A stretch of DNA of 64,000 bases, taken from assembly GCF_000186365.1 (NCBI RefSeq), contig NC_014961.1:1240001-1304000 (forward strand), written 5' to 3'. The translations under genes were made by a program, and so were the position numbers. The DNA comes from Desulfurococcus mucosus DSM 2162 (GTDB lineage: Archaea; Thermoproteota; Thermoprotei_A; Sulfolobales; Desulfurococcaceae). Shown piece by piece: positions 7,769 to 15,804 of the stretch (position 1 is its first letter; each line of letters begins with the position of its first letter). The notes under the pieces are model-generated. The model saw only the letters and a list, made by a program, of their open reading frames with translations, made no database searches and had not been told where the DNA came from.

Positions 7769-9173
7769 ATGATTGAGGGGGCTGGGGTGGGCTTGGACAG
7801 GGTTAGGGCTCTGACATCCAGGAGGGTTGAGAGAAGCCTCGAGGTAGTCAGGCTGGACAGGGAGCTGTTTCCTCCTGCTATGGCCCTCAAGTACTATCCG
7901 GTGGCGGTTGCCAGGGCCAGGGGGTCCAGGGTCTGGGATCTCGACGGCAATGAGTACATTGACTTCCTGTCGAGTGCGGCAGTCTGCAATGTTGGCCACT
8001 GCCACCCTGAGGTGGTTAAGGCTGTCAAGGAGCAGGTGGACGAGTTCCTCAACTATACTATTGCATACTTCTACGCGGTCAAGCCGGTTGAGCTCGCTAA
8101 AATGCTCGTCGAGATAACGCCCGGGGGGATATAAGAAGAAGGTGGTCTTCGGCTTCAGCGGCTCCGACGCCGTTGACTCATCGATAAAGGCTGCGAGGGC
8201 CTACACGGGGAGGAAGGGGGTGGTCTCCTTCCTGTACTCCTATCACGGAATGACGTATGGGGCCCTCTCCGCCACGGGAATAGTCGGGCCGAGCGTTAAG
8301 GAGGCTGTCCACCCGATGAGTGAAGTGGTGTTCGCCGAGTACCCGGATCCCTATAGGAACAAGTGGGGTGTGGACGGCTACGAGAGGCCCGTGGAGCTGG
8401 CAAACCTGGCGCTGGAGGAGGTTGAGGAAAGGGTGAAGGAGGCTGGCGCGGCGGCGATAATATTTGAACCCATACAGGGAGACGCAGGAGTCGTAGTGCC
8501 GCCGGCCGAGTTCATCAAGGGGCTCAGGGAGATCGCGGACAAGCATGGTGCAGTCCTAGTCGACGAGGAGGTTCAGGCCGGCATGGGTAGGACTGGCAAG
8601 TGGTGGGCGGTGGAGCACTTCGGGGTGGTCCCCGACCTCCTCGTATCGGCTAAGGCGCTTGGTGGCGGAATGCCTATATCTGCCGTGGTGGGCAGGGCAG
8701 AGATACTGGACTCTGTCCCTCCACCGCTCTTCGCGTTTACTCACACAGGCCACTCAGTGTGCGCGGCTGCCGCCATAGCCACGATAAACGCGATCAAGAG
8801 GGAGGGCCTGGTGGAGAGGGCGGCCATACTCGGCGACTACGCGTTGAAGAGGCTCACGGAACTCAAGGAGAAATACCATGTGATCGGCGATGTGAGGGGA
8901 AGAGGCCTAATGATAGGAGTCGACATAGTGAAAAACCCCGGGACAAGGGAGCCCGACAAGAAGACAGCGCTCAAGATATGCTGGAGGGCATGGGAGAAGG
9001 GCCTAATACTCATAACATTCGGAAAACACAGCAACGTCCTCAGGATAGCACCCCCGCTCAACATACCCCGGGAAGACCTCGACAGGGGCATAGACATAAT
9101 CGAGGAATCCATAAAGGACGTGCTCGAGGGAAGGGTGCCCGATGAAGTACTGGAGTTCCTGAGGCCATGGTGA
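7769..9173 (+). pseudogene. Class III aminotransferase / amino-acid racemase, split by a frameshift
   Basis: Two adjacent frames together encode one PLP enzyme of the acetylornithine/4-aminobutyrate aminotransferase family. The first (7769-8134) has the N-terminal domain, including VWDLDGNEYIDFLSSAAVCNVGHCHP. The second (from about 8129 to 9173) continues with [17 protein letters not shown] and carries [19 protein letters not shown] and [10 protein letters not shown], whose Lys binds PLP. Removing one G from the six-G run 8123-8128 joins them as [18 protein letters not shown], giving about 467 aa, the normal family size. It is therefore either a recent inactivating mutation, a sequencing error in a homopolymer, or programmed slippage. 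Archaeal members include broad-specificity amino-acid racemases and ornithine/GABA aminotransferases. The D-aminopeptidase and dipeptidase nearby make a racemase role attractive, but the substrate cannot be read from sequence. Confidence 0.85.
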
Positions 9174-9478
9174 AAGAAGAAAGCCCACAGTTTTTCTGCC
9201 CCGCTTCTCCAACTATTCATTCCGCCCCTATAACTCAACCGGCTTCGATTTGAATGCATGGCCTTCGGTGGGAACTGCTGGAGGGCCTGCAGCGTGGTTG
9301 CAACATAGTAAGGCGTGAATCCGCGAGAATGTTCAAGGGACGCAGCACAAACGCGATTCGTGGGCCTCGGCTTCAACACCAGTGGTCTTTGATACACTAG
9401 GCTTGCGATTCTCTGCGGGGAAGGCTATTCCGAAACTATTGTGAGAGCTGTCTCCAAGGCTCCAGCAGAGATAAAAAT
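9174..9478. other. Intergenic gap without recognised content
   Basis: These 305 bases separate the plus-strand aminotransferase from the minus-strand D-aminopeptidase; the two genes converge. A T5 run shortly after the aminotransferase stop may end its transcript. No tRNA, repeat or plausible gene was seen on either strand. Confidence 0.5.
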
Positions 9479-10327
9479 CTAGGTGGGTATCACGCTATAT
9501 GGGTATAGCTTGGGAGCGGCTGCCAGTAGGAGCTCGAATATCCTGTATGCCTCAACGATATCCCTTGCAACATACTTCACTGTTTTACCATCGATTCTTT
9601 CTATCAGCGGTAGTAGCTCGGCTACATCGGCCATTTCAGTGCCGAGAAACCTCACTTTGACCTCAACCGGGTATCTTGCCCTGAGGGGCTTAGCCTCCCC
9701 CTTATTCAACCTCTCCACAGCCTCTACAACTGCTTTTTCAAGCTCTTTCCTAATTTTCTCGAGGCTTGGGCTCGAGGAGGCGAATCTGGAGTAGGACTCT
9801 TTAAGTGTAACCCTAGTGGCCCATGGGGTGTATCTCGCGACATCTTCCTCTATCAGCGCCTTGTCCCCGGCAACCATTATCACGGGCTTGTTGAAGTGGC
9901 CGGCAGTATATGTGTTCAGAAGAAACTCGCTTGCCGGTGTGCCGTTTATTTCCAGCGAGTCAATGATCGCACTACTATATGTGTGATCGAACGTCGACTT
10001 TGGGGTCCCAGCCTTTGAGTGGTAGCCTAAGAAAACGACAGCGTCAGCCTTCTCAACCCCGGTCACCATGCTGAGGGGCCTCGGGAAACCCCTTATGAGT
10101 GTCACATATTCTGGCAGGCTCTCGACATCTAGGTTTACCATCGGCCCATGGCTATCTGCAATCACGACCTCGTTGAATCCCCTCTGGTGGAAGGCCTCAG
10201 CTGTCCACAGGGTTATCCTGGTTGCTATTCTCCTAGCCTCACTGAAGAGGGCGCCTTTTATATACAGGTGCTCGCCAGAGGCTATGAAGGGCATGCCCTC
10301 CATATCGATGGACATGAACAGTCTCAT
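9479..10327 (-). CDS. dppA: DppA-type D-aminopeptidase (M55)
   Basis: A 282-aa zinc aminopeptidase of family M55, which removes N-terminal D-residues such as D-Ala from peptides and forms ring-shaped oligomers. All family motifs are visible: the N-terminal SIDMEGM with the metal-binding Asp and Glu, VVIADSHGPM, VFLGYHSKAG, FDHTYSS, and SEFLLNTYTAGHFNKP with the conserved Glu and Asn. The frame is open to 10384, but MRLFMSIDMEG beginning at ATG 10327 is where the family starts; the longer form would overlap the upstream permease stop. The permease lies 43 bases upstream on the same strand, separated by a T6 run, so co-transcription is possible but not certain. Together they suggest import and breakdown of D-residue peptides. 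Confidence 0.88.
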   Translation of the reverse strand: MRLFMSIDMEGMPFIASGEHLYIKGALFSEARRIATRITLWTAEAFHQRGFNEVVIADSHGPMVNLDVESLPEYVTLIRGFPRPLSMVTGVEKADAVVFLGYHSKAGTPKSTFDHTYSSAIIDSLEINGTPASEFLLNTYTAGHFNKPVIMVAGDKALIEEDVARYTPWATRVTLKESYSRFASSSPSLEKIRKELEKAVVEAVERLNKGEAKPLRARYPVEVKVRFLGTEMADVAELLPLIERIDGKTVKYVARDIVEAYRIFELLLAAAPKLYPYSVIPT

Positions 10328-10370
10328 ACAATGTCGCCCCGGACGGGTTTGATTATGTGGGAGTAAAAAA

Positions 10371-11804
10371 TCACTTCCTTTCACCGTACAACTCGTCGTA
10401 GTACTCGCCGAGTAAACCCTTAGCGACTTTCTCCAACCCTATTTCCCTGATCCTCTTGCGCACATAGGCGAAGTATACGAATATGCCCAGCAACACCCAT
10501 GCTATCAGCAGCACATACTCGTAGGGCCACACCAGGCTTACATCCGTTCCAGGAATTAGCGGGGTCACCACGACTATCAAACCAATGATCAGAGCCAGCG
10601 GACCGACGAGCCACGCCGCTGGTACTCTAAATGGCCTCTCGAGCTGCGGATACCTCTTCCTGCATATCAGCATTGTTATGACCGTCGTTAGCCAGCAAAC
10701 ACCCAGTGTCACACCACTCACATCTAGGAACCACACGAGGCCCTTCCTGCCCAGCAGGCCTAGGATGAGGGAGATCGCCAGCACAAACACCATGGCCCTG
10801 GTCGGCACCCCGTACTTGGGGTGGAGGTATTCGAATTGCTTGGGGAACAATCCTCCCCGGGCCAGTGCGTAGATCATCCTTGACACAGTCATTAGAGCAG
10901 GAATCCATGAAGTGACGAGTCCCAGGAACGAGGCCAGCCACGCTACCCATCCCAATGCGGGGTGTATCATTGACATCTCGTCTATCAACCCCCGTGGGGC
11001 AACGGTGGACGATCCCTGCCACGGAATTATCAAAGCACCCGCGAACATCATTAGCGTGTAGAACATGCCAGCCAACACAGCGCTGAGGGCCACCAGGTAC
11101 CCGAACTTCCTCGGGGAGACCTTGCTCTCCTCGGCGATCATGGGGAGGGTCTCGAAGCCTGACAGGTACCCTATGCCCAAGAGCGCGAACCTGAAGGCAC
11201 TCACAGCGGGGTCAGTTCCGGGTTTGAACGGGGGCATGAAGTTGTTTAACGAGCCATATATAGCTGCCACCGCGACTAGTATAGCCCCGCACAGTATCAG
11301 CAGTATAAAGAGCGCGGTCTGGACGTTGCCCGTGAGCTTGGCGCCAAAGTAGTTTAGTGCGAACACTATGAGAGCGCTAATGTAGCCCACTATTATCCAA
11401 GGCAGGTAGACCGGGTAGCCTGCGACATAGTAGAGCGGCATGGTGTTTAGCTGGGGGAACACCCAGCTGAGGAGGAACGCTATCCCTATTACATAGAACG
11501 AGAGAGCCGCGGCGAGCATCCCCAAGAGGAACATCCACGCCACGAAGAACGAGCCCGCTGCCCCCAGCGCGGGGTACACGAACGCGACTTCGCCCCCCTC
11601 CCTGTTTATGGCCGACCCCATCTCGGAGTAAGCTAGTGCCATTAGCGACGCCATAACGGTTGCGACTATGTAGCCTAATATTACCCCTCCCGGGCCGTAC
11701 AAGTCGTAGAACGTCGTGTTCAAGTATACCCAGCTCGTCCCTACAATTCCAGCGACTCCGAGCGCTAGAATGTGGTACCAATCGAGGACCCTCTTAAGCG
11801 ACAT
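10371..11804 (-). CDS. APC-superfamily amino-acid permease
   Basis: A 477-aa polytopic membrane protein with roughly a dozen hydrophobic segments. The first contains GVAGIVGTSWVYL, the helix-1 glycine motif of the amino acid-polyamine-organocation superfamily; the segment GIGYLSGFETLPMIAEE is also typical. The cytoplasmic C-terminal tail is charged and ends in YDELYGERK. It probably imports amino acids by cation symport; the substrate is not evident. It starts at ATG 11804, just inside a palindromic control region that it shares with the divergent dipeptidase, and it precedes the D-aminopeptidase. A TTTTTT run directly follows its stop and may cause partial termination. Confidence 0.88.
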   Translation of the reverse strand: MSLKRVLDWYHILALGVAGIVGTSWVYLNTTFYDLYGPGGVILGYIVATVMASLMALAYSEMGSAINREGGEVAFVYPALGAAGSFFVAWMFLLGMLAAALSFYVIGIAFLLSWVFPQLNTMPLYYVAGYPVYLPWIIVGYISALIVFALNYFGAKLTGNVQTALFILLILCGAILVAVAAIYGSLNNFMPPFKPGTDPAVSAFRFALLGIGYLSGFETLPMIAEESKVSPRKFGYLVALSAVLAGMFYTLMMFAGALIIPWQGSSTVAPRGLIDEMSMIHPALGWVAWLASFLGLVTSWIPALMTVSRMIYALARGGLFPKQFEYLHPKYGVPTRAMVFVLAISLILGLLGRKGLVWFLDVSGVTLGVCWLTTVITMLICRKRYPQLERPFRVPAAWLVGPLALIIGLIVVVTPLIPGTDVSLVWPYEYVLLIAWVLLGIFVYFAYVRKRIREIGLEKVAKGLLGEYYDELYGERK

Positions 11805-11830
11805 ATAGTCACCCCCACCTTCTCTCTAGT

Positions 11831-11866
11831 TATACATGGAAAGATATATATATCTTTCGATGTATA
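11831..11866. promoter_or_regulatory. 36-bp palindrome in the permease/dipeptidase divergent promoter
   Basis: The core GAAAGATATATATATCTTTC (11840-11859) is a perfect 20-bp palindrome, and it extends to 36 bp with TATACAT/ATGTATA arms and one mismatched pair. It lies between two divergent genes, 27 bases from the permease start (11804) and 22 from the dipeptidase start (11888). Because the palindrome itself is a TATA-rich element at the right distance from both starts, it can serve as a two-way promoter, an operator for a dimeric regulator, or both. An Lrp/AsnC-type regulator binding here would be reasonable for amino-acid genes; that is inference. Confidence 0.7.
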
Positions 11867-11887
11867 AGAAGAAACCGTATCGGTTGG

Positions 11888-12919
11888 GTGAACAATGTGT
11901 ACCCAGTCATAGACATGCACGAAGATGTATCCGCGTACTTCTTATACCACGGAGGCGGCGAGCCACTCGGAGATCTGAGGAGCGACATACCCGGGCGCGA
12001 TGCCGACATACCCAAGTACTTCCGGGGAAATGTGAAGCTGGTCTTCGCCGCAATATTTCCTGGCATTGAGACCTTTCGGCCGGAGGAGTCCAAGAAGCTG
12101 GAAAAGCTGTATGGGAAATGGCTCCCGGCGATCGGCTACAGAGCCCCTCAAACCGATGTCTTAGAGCACTTCGCGATATACTACAGGCTCGCGGAGGCCT
12201 ACCCTGAGATAACCCTGGTGGAGTCTGCGGGCGATGCGGAGAGGGTGCTGTCGGAAGACGGGAAGATAGGGTTGTTGATTCACATGGAGGGAGCTGAGGC
12301 AATAGACGACCCCTACGACCTCGTGTTGCTGAAGAAGATGGGGTTGAGGAGCCTTGGGCTTACGTGGAACTACAACAACAAGTACGGCTCCGGGTGCACC
12401 TCTAAAAAAGACTACGGGCTAACACCCGAGGGGGAGGAACTTGTGAGGATGGCGAACAAGCTCGGCATAATCATCGACCTAGCGCACGCCGGAAAGAAAA
12501 CAGCCCTCGAGACCATGGCCGTCAGCAAGAAGCCCGTGATAATAAGCCACGCCAATGTGCGAAAATTTGTTGACACTCCCAGGAACATTGACGATGAAGT
12601 CCTAGAGGCACTTCATAAAAACGGGGGCGTCGTAGGGCTCTCGGTAATAGGCCCACTAATTGCGAGCAAGCCAAAGCCGACAATGGAGGACCTTGTTCAG
12701 CACTTCCTTTACATTCATGAAAGATATGGGGCGGACTTGCTGGCGATAGGGACGGACTTCCATGGGTTGCTAGGCCTCCCGGCGCCGGAGGGCCTGGAAT
12801 CCGTGGACAAGATACAGTCGCTCCTTCAAAGGTTAGGGGAGAAGGGGCTGGGCGATAACGATCTAAGGAAAATAGCCTACGAGAATGCATTGAGGGTTAT
12901 AAAGTCCAACCTTGCCTAG
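11888..12919 (+). CDS. Membrane-dipeptidase-like peptidase (M19)
   Basis: A 343-aa metallopeptidase of the renal dipeptidase family M19, which uses a binuclear zinc site and cleaves dipeptides, including those with a D-residue at the second position. Conserved segments are VIDMHEDVSAY near the N-terminus (usually DGHND), LIHMEGAEAID with the bridging Glu, IIDLAHAGKKT and VIISHANVR with zinc His residues, and LAIGTDFHGLLG. There is no signal peptide, so a cytosolic enzyme is expected. Start GTG 11888 has GGTTGG just upstream, and GTG 11897 is an alternative. A T6 run follows the stop. With the D-aminopeptidase and racemase-like gene nearby, a shared role in D-amino-acid peptides is likely. Confidence 0.9.
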   Translation: MNNVYPVIDMHEDVSAYFLYHGGGEPLGDLRSDIPGRDADIPKYFRGNVKLVFAAIFPGIETFRPEESKKLEKLYGKWLPAIGYRAPQTDVLEHFAIYYRLAEAYPEITLVESAGDAERVLSEDGKIGLLIHMEGAEAIDDPYDLVLLKKMGLRSLGLTWNYNNKYGSGCTSKKDYGLTPEGEELVRMANKLGIIIDLAHAGKKTALETMAVSKKPVIISHANVRKFVDTPRNIDDEVLEALHKNGGVVGLSVIGPLIASKPKPTMEDLVQHFLYIHERYGADLLAIGTDFHGLLGLPAPEGLESVDKIQSLLQRLGEKGLGDNDLRKIAYENALRVIKSNLA

Positions 12920-13305
12920 TTTTTTGTCTCAAACCTCAACCTGCTTTGTAACCAGTTGCTCTACGCCTTGGGCAGTGTGACAATGCTACTGGACATACAC
13001 GATAGTTCGGACTCCAATGCAGGAAGCTATATTATGTAAGGGGTTGCAATACTCGCGGTCTGCCTCCAGCACTAATGTGCCTAGGGGTACTTGCAGGGCG
13101 AGGATCTGCTGGAGAATTAGGCGAGCCTGGAGCGGAAACGGTAAAACATGCATATATGGTGAGCTTAGTTAAGGAGGAAAGCGTCGGCGACCAGGCACTG
13201 CCCATGCCTAGCGAAGGGTCAATGAAGCGGGAAGACAAAGGTTAAAGCTTTTAATCCTCCTAATGTATCTGGGACACAATGCTTGCACTAGACGGTGTCA
13301 AGGCC
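12920..13305. other. Intergenic gap with possible gene debris
   Basis: No confident gene lies in these 386 bases. There is a T6 run at 12920-12926 after the dipeptidase. A 56-codon plus-strand frame (ATG 13075 to TAA 13245) shows no family resemblance. A TATA-like CTTTTAAT at about 13248 is followed at 13279 by a short frame beginning MLALDGVKA, which soon stops and runs antisense to the permease fragment. The region looks like rearranged remains, perhaps of the transporter locus that dppC once belonged to. Confidence 0.4.
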
Positions 13306-14026
13306 TCAGAGATGCCTGAGTCTCGGGTTGACGTACTCCTCGATCGCGTACCCTATTAGTGCCGTGGCCTCGACCGTCAGGGTTATCATGAGCCCTGGCG
13401 CCACTATCCACCACCACTTGCCGCTCGAGATGGCCCCGCTGTTCATTGCCCAGTAGATCATACCTCCCCAGGACTTCTGGGTGGGATCCCCGAGGCCTAA
13501 GAAGCTCAGCGAGGCCTCGGCTATTATCGCACCACCCGTCCTGAGCACCACAAACGCGACAAGCAGGGGGTAGAGCTGGGGCAGTATGTGAACCCTCATT
13601 ATCCTACCCGAGCCTGCACCGTACGCCTTCGCAGCCTCGATGTAGAGGCTACCCTTGAGCGAGGCCACTTGGGCCCTCACAAGCCTGGCTACACCGGGCC
13701 ATGTGAAGGCCGCTATGGCTATCACGATGTTCTGGTAGTCCTGTCCCATGAACGCGGCCATCAATATCATGAAGGGCAGCACCGGAAGCAGGAGCATGAT
13801 GTCGGTGATCGTGGAGAGGATATCGTCCACGAGGCCGCCGTAGTAGCCAGCGATGAGGCCCACTAGAGTCCCCAGCACCACCGTGGCCAAGGCGGCTGAG
13901 AGGCCCACTAAGAGCGATATGCGAGAGCCATACACAAGCTCGCTAAATATGTCCTGACCCACGTCGTTTGTGCCCAGTAGGTGCTTCGGCGAAGGCGGTA
14001 GGAAGGGTTGATTAACAACGTCCCAG
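13306..14026 (-). pseudogene. dppC: dppC/oppC-type ABC permease lacking its N-terminus
   Basis: The frame encodes the conserved part of a peptide ABC transporter permease. KHLLGTNDVGQDIFSELVYG is the usual segment before the permease domain, and the EAA-like loop reads EAAKAYGAGSGRIMRVHILP. Several membrane helices are intact down to the C-terminus IGYAIEEYVNPRLRHL. DppC proteins normally start about 70 residues earlier with a cytoplasmic end and first membrane helix. Here recognisable sequence (NQPFLPPSPKHLLGT) runs only to about position 14015, then meets a CRISPR-like repeat at 14027 and a stop near 14057. GTG 13962 could still start a 218-aa product without helix 1. No dppB, ATPase or binding-protein gene is present, so this is probably a non-functional remnant. 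Confidence 0.8.
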
Positions 14027-14115
14027 CTTTCAATCCTCTTTGCATTGAGGTTGAATTAACCACTATAGCTGGTACAGGTGTAAACCTATTTCTTTCAATC
14101 CTCTTTATATTGAGG
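14027..14115 (-). CRISPR. Two-repeat CRISPR remnant
   Basis: Two 24-bp repeats, 14092-14115 and 14027-14050, are identical at 22 of 24 positions. Read on the minus strand they begin CCTCAAT, contain AAAGAGG, and end in ATTGAAAG, the usual 3' end of crenarchaeal CRISPR repeats; CCTC and GAGG can pair as the repeat stem. They enclose a 41-bp unique spacer (14051-14091), a normal archaeal length. The copy at 14027 has the two changed bases, as expected for the trailer-end repeat. Only about 40 bases separate the other end from the TrmI gene, leaving little room for a leader. No cas genes are present. It is an orphan remnant or a solo miniature array. Confidence 0.7.
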
Positions 14116-14156
14116 CCAGGTTTAACAAATGTGACATATGGCGAGGGTGGTATGTG

Positions 14157-14972
14157 TTATTGTTGTGCTAGTTTTCTCGCGAAGACTATGTATCCTGTGT
14201 GCCCGATCATCCTGGTGAAGGGTCTTACAGCGTTTTTCTCTACTTTGTATTCTCTTAGGAGGGTTTCATATGTGTGGATGTCTGCGAAGCCTCCGTGTTC
14301 CCGTAGTGTTATCACGGTTTTCTCCACTTGGTTTACTGTGGGGATGTAGGCTAGTAGGGTTCCCCCGGGTTCGAGGAGTTCTGCGATGGTGTTTACGGCG
14401 TTCCAGGGGTCCGGTATGTCGAGGAAGAATGCGTTGAGTGCGTGGGGGAGTTTCACGGGTTCTCTTACATCGTGTTTCTGGAGCCTCACCCTGTTTAGGA
14501 GGCCTGTTTTCTCCAGGTTGATCCTCGTGTTCTCGAGGCTTTTCTCGGAGATGTCGAAGCCGTAGAGGATGCCGGTTTCACCTATGATGCTTGCTAGGGC
14601 TATGGTGAGGGCGCCTGAGCCCACGCCTGCTTCACCTATCCTTGACCCGGGTTTAACCCCTGATAGATATATCATTAAGCCGGCGTCCTTAGGGTATATT
14701 ATCTGTGTGACCCTCGACGCTAGCAGGGCGTAGTCGTGTGGGAGAGGCTTGAAGACGAGTGCCCTAGCCCCCAGCGATGTCTCCACGGTGGAGCCATAGG
14801 GCTTCCCGACGACGTCGTCGAGTCTTACAACCCCTTTATCAGTGCCCAGTACACCGCCCCTCCTAGCCTTAGCCACAAACCTCCTCTTATCATCTATAAC
14901 CACGAGTACATCGTCGCCTTCACGTATCACGCTGCTCATAGGCAACAACCGTTCAGTCCTGGCGTCACTCAT
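14157..14972 (-). CDS. trmI: tRNA (adenine-57/58-N1) methyltransferase TrmI
   Basis: A 271-aa SAM-dependent enzyme that makes m1A at positions 57 and 58 of tRNA in archaea, important for tRNA heat stability. The N-terminal beta domain leads into TQIIYPKDAGLMIYLSG, SAM motif I RIGEAGVGSGALTIALAS, the acidic GFDISEKSLENTRINLEKTG, and the catalytic-side motif ALNAFFLDIPDPWNAV. Start ATG 14972 is preferred over the GTG one codon earlier. The gene is monocistronic, with the CRISPR remnant just past its 3' end. Confidence 0.92.
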   Translation of the reverse strand: MSDARTERLLPMSSVIREGDDVLVVIDDKRRFVAKARRGGVLGTDKGVVRLDDVVGKPYGSTVETSLGARALVFKPLPHDYALLASRVTQIIYPKDAGLMIYLSGVKPGSRIGEAGVGSGALTIALASIIGETGILYGFDISEKSLENTRINLEKTGLLNRVRLQKHDVREPVKLPHALNAFFLDIPDPWNAVNTIAELLEPGGTLLAYIPTVNQVEKTVITLREHGGFADIHTYETLLREYKVEKNAVRPFTRMIGHTGYIVFARKLAQQ

Positions 14973-15054
14973 CACTGCTCAGAAATACCAACCCTCAACA
15001 TCGATCCCTATAAGAGGCCTCGTCATCCTTATAAACATAGCACGGCGGGAAGCC

Positions 15055-15513
15055 ATGCAGGTATACCTGTTCAGCATTAAACCCGTTTACGCATACAGGG
15101 TTTTCACAGGCTCCAAGAAATTCGAGCTACGGAGGTTCCTCGGGCTCAGCGTTGAGAGAGGAGACCGGGTGATACTCTACGTGACGGGGAGGGTGAAAGC
15201 AGTCATGGGGGAGTTCACGGCTGGCAGAGTGATAAGGGGGCGGCCCGAGTACGTGTGGAAGAGGCTTAAAGCAATAGGCGACACAGGTGTTTCAGGCGAG
15301 GACTACAGGTATATAGCTGGCTCAAGGGACGCCATGGCTATAGAGGTCGTGGACCCCTTGATGTACAGGCAGCCCATAAGGCTCCAGGCGTTGAGGAGGG
15401 TTTTCCCGGACTTCAACCCGCCTATGAGCATGAGGCTCCTGGATCCACTTGACCCCGTTGTAAGAATGGTTTTCGACAAGGCGAGGGAGTTCTCCAGCAG
15501 TATGGATGCATAG
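15055..15513 (+). CDS. ASCH/PUA-like domain protein
   Basis: A 152-aa protein whose first half resembles the ASCH fold: LFSIKPVYAYRVFTGSKKFELRRF followed by ERGDRVILYVTGRVKAVMGEF. ASCH and related PUA-like domains bind RNA or modified nucleotides, and this one may act in RNA metabolism. The frame is open further upstream, but ATG 15055 lies about 25 bases after a TATA box (CTTATAAAC, near 15028), so a nearly leaderless transcript is expected. The C-terminal half has no motif that I recognise. It diverges from trmI. The family call rests on pattern similarity, not alignment. Confidence 0.7.
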   Translation: MQVYLFSIKPVYAYRVFTGSKKFELRRFLGLSVERGDRVILYVTGRVKAVMGEFTAGRVIRGRPEYVWKRLKAIGDTGVSGEDYRYIAGSRDAMAIEVVDPLMYRQPIRLQALRRVFPDFNPPMSMRLLDPLDPVVRMVFDKAREFSSSMDA

Positions 15514-15552
15514 GGGTGCTGCCCTTACGCCTCCCCAGCCGGGTTAAAAACA

Positions 15553-15732
15553 CTATATTTCAGAAGCCTCCTTAACCCAGAGCTCCTTCTTCAACAGGTC
15601 CCTTATAGCAACCCTTATAACCTCACTCCTACTACTATACCTCCCTATCCTCACTAGTTCATCAATCCCTTCAACATATAGCTCAGGCATCTTCACCGTT
15701 ATCAAACGCATCCTGGGTATGACGCCCGACAT
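15553..15732 (-). CDS. Small ribbon-helix-helix (CopG/Arc-type) regulator
   Basis: A 59-aa protein with a beta-strand ([18 protein letters not shown]) followed by [21 protein letters not shown], the strand-helix-helix arrangement with the typical SRSEVIR turn of CopG-family DNA-binding proteins, which dimerise through the strand. ATG 15732 is preceded by GAGG and by a TATA box (ATTTTTAAG, near 15770), so I prefer it to ATG 15711. No toxin gene is adjacent, so it is probably a stand-alone regulator and not an antitoxin. Its target is unknown. Confidence 0.85.
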   Translation of the reverse strand: MSGVIPRMRLITVKMPELYVEGIDELVRIGRYSSRSEVIRVAIRDLLKKELWVKEASEI

Positions 15733-15804
15733 GCCTCAAACCCGTGGATATTATGGGGCAACCGTAAAGCTTAAAAATCCTAGACCACTTGACGCCGCCG
15801 TGCA

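Noticed and set aside
8837-9397. A 186-aa minus-strand gene
   Set aside because: Most of it is antisense to the conserved 3' half of the aminotransferase and it has no family features.
13075-13245. A 56-aa gene in the gap before the truncated permease
   Set aside because: No ribosome binding site, no recognisable motif and unusual composition; recorded only as possible debris in the gap entry.
15553-15732. Antitoxin of a toxin-antitoxin pair
   Set aside because: The ribbon-helix-helix protein has no small toxin-like gene next to it; the neighbours are an ASCH-like protein on the other strand and a large membrane protein.
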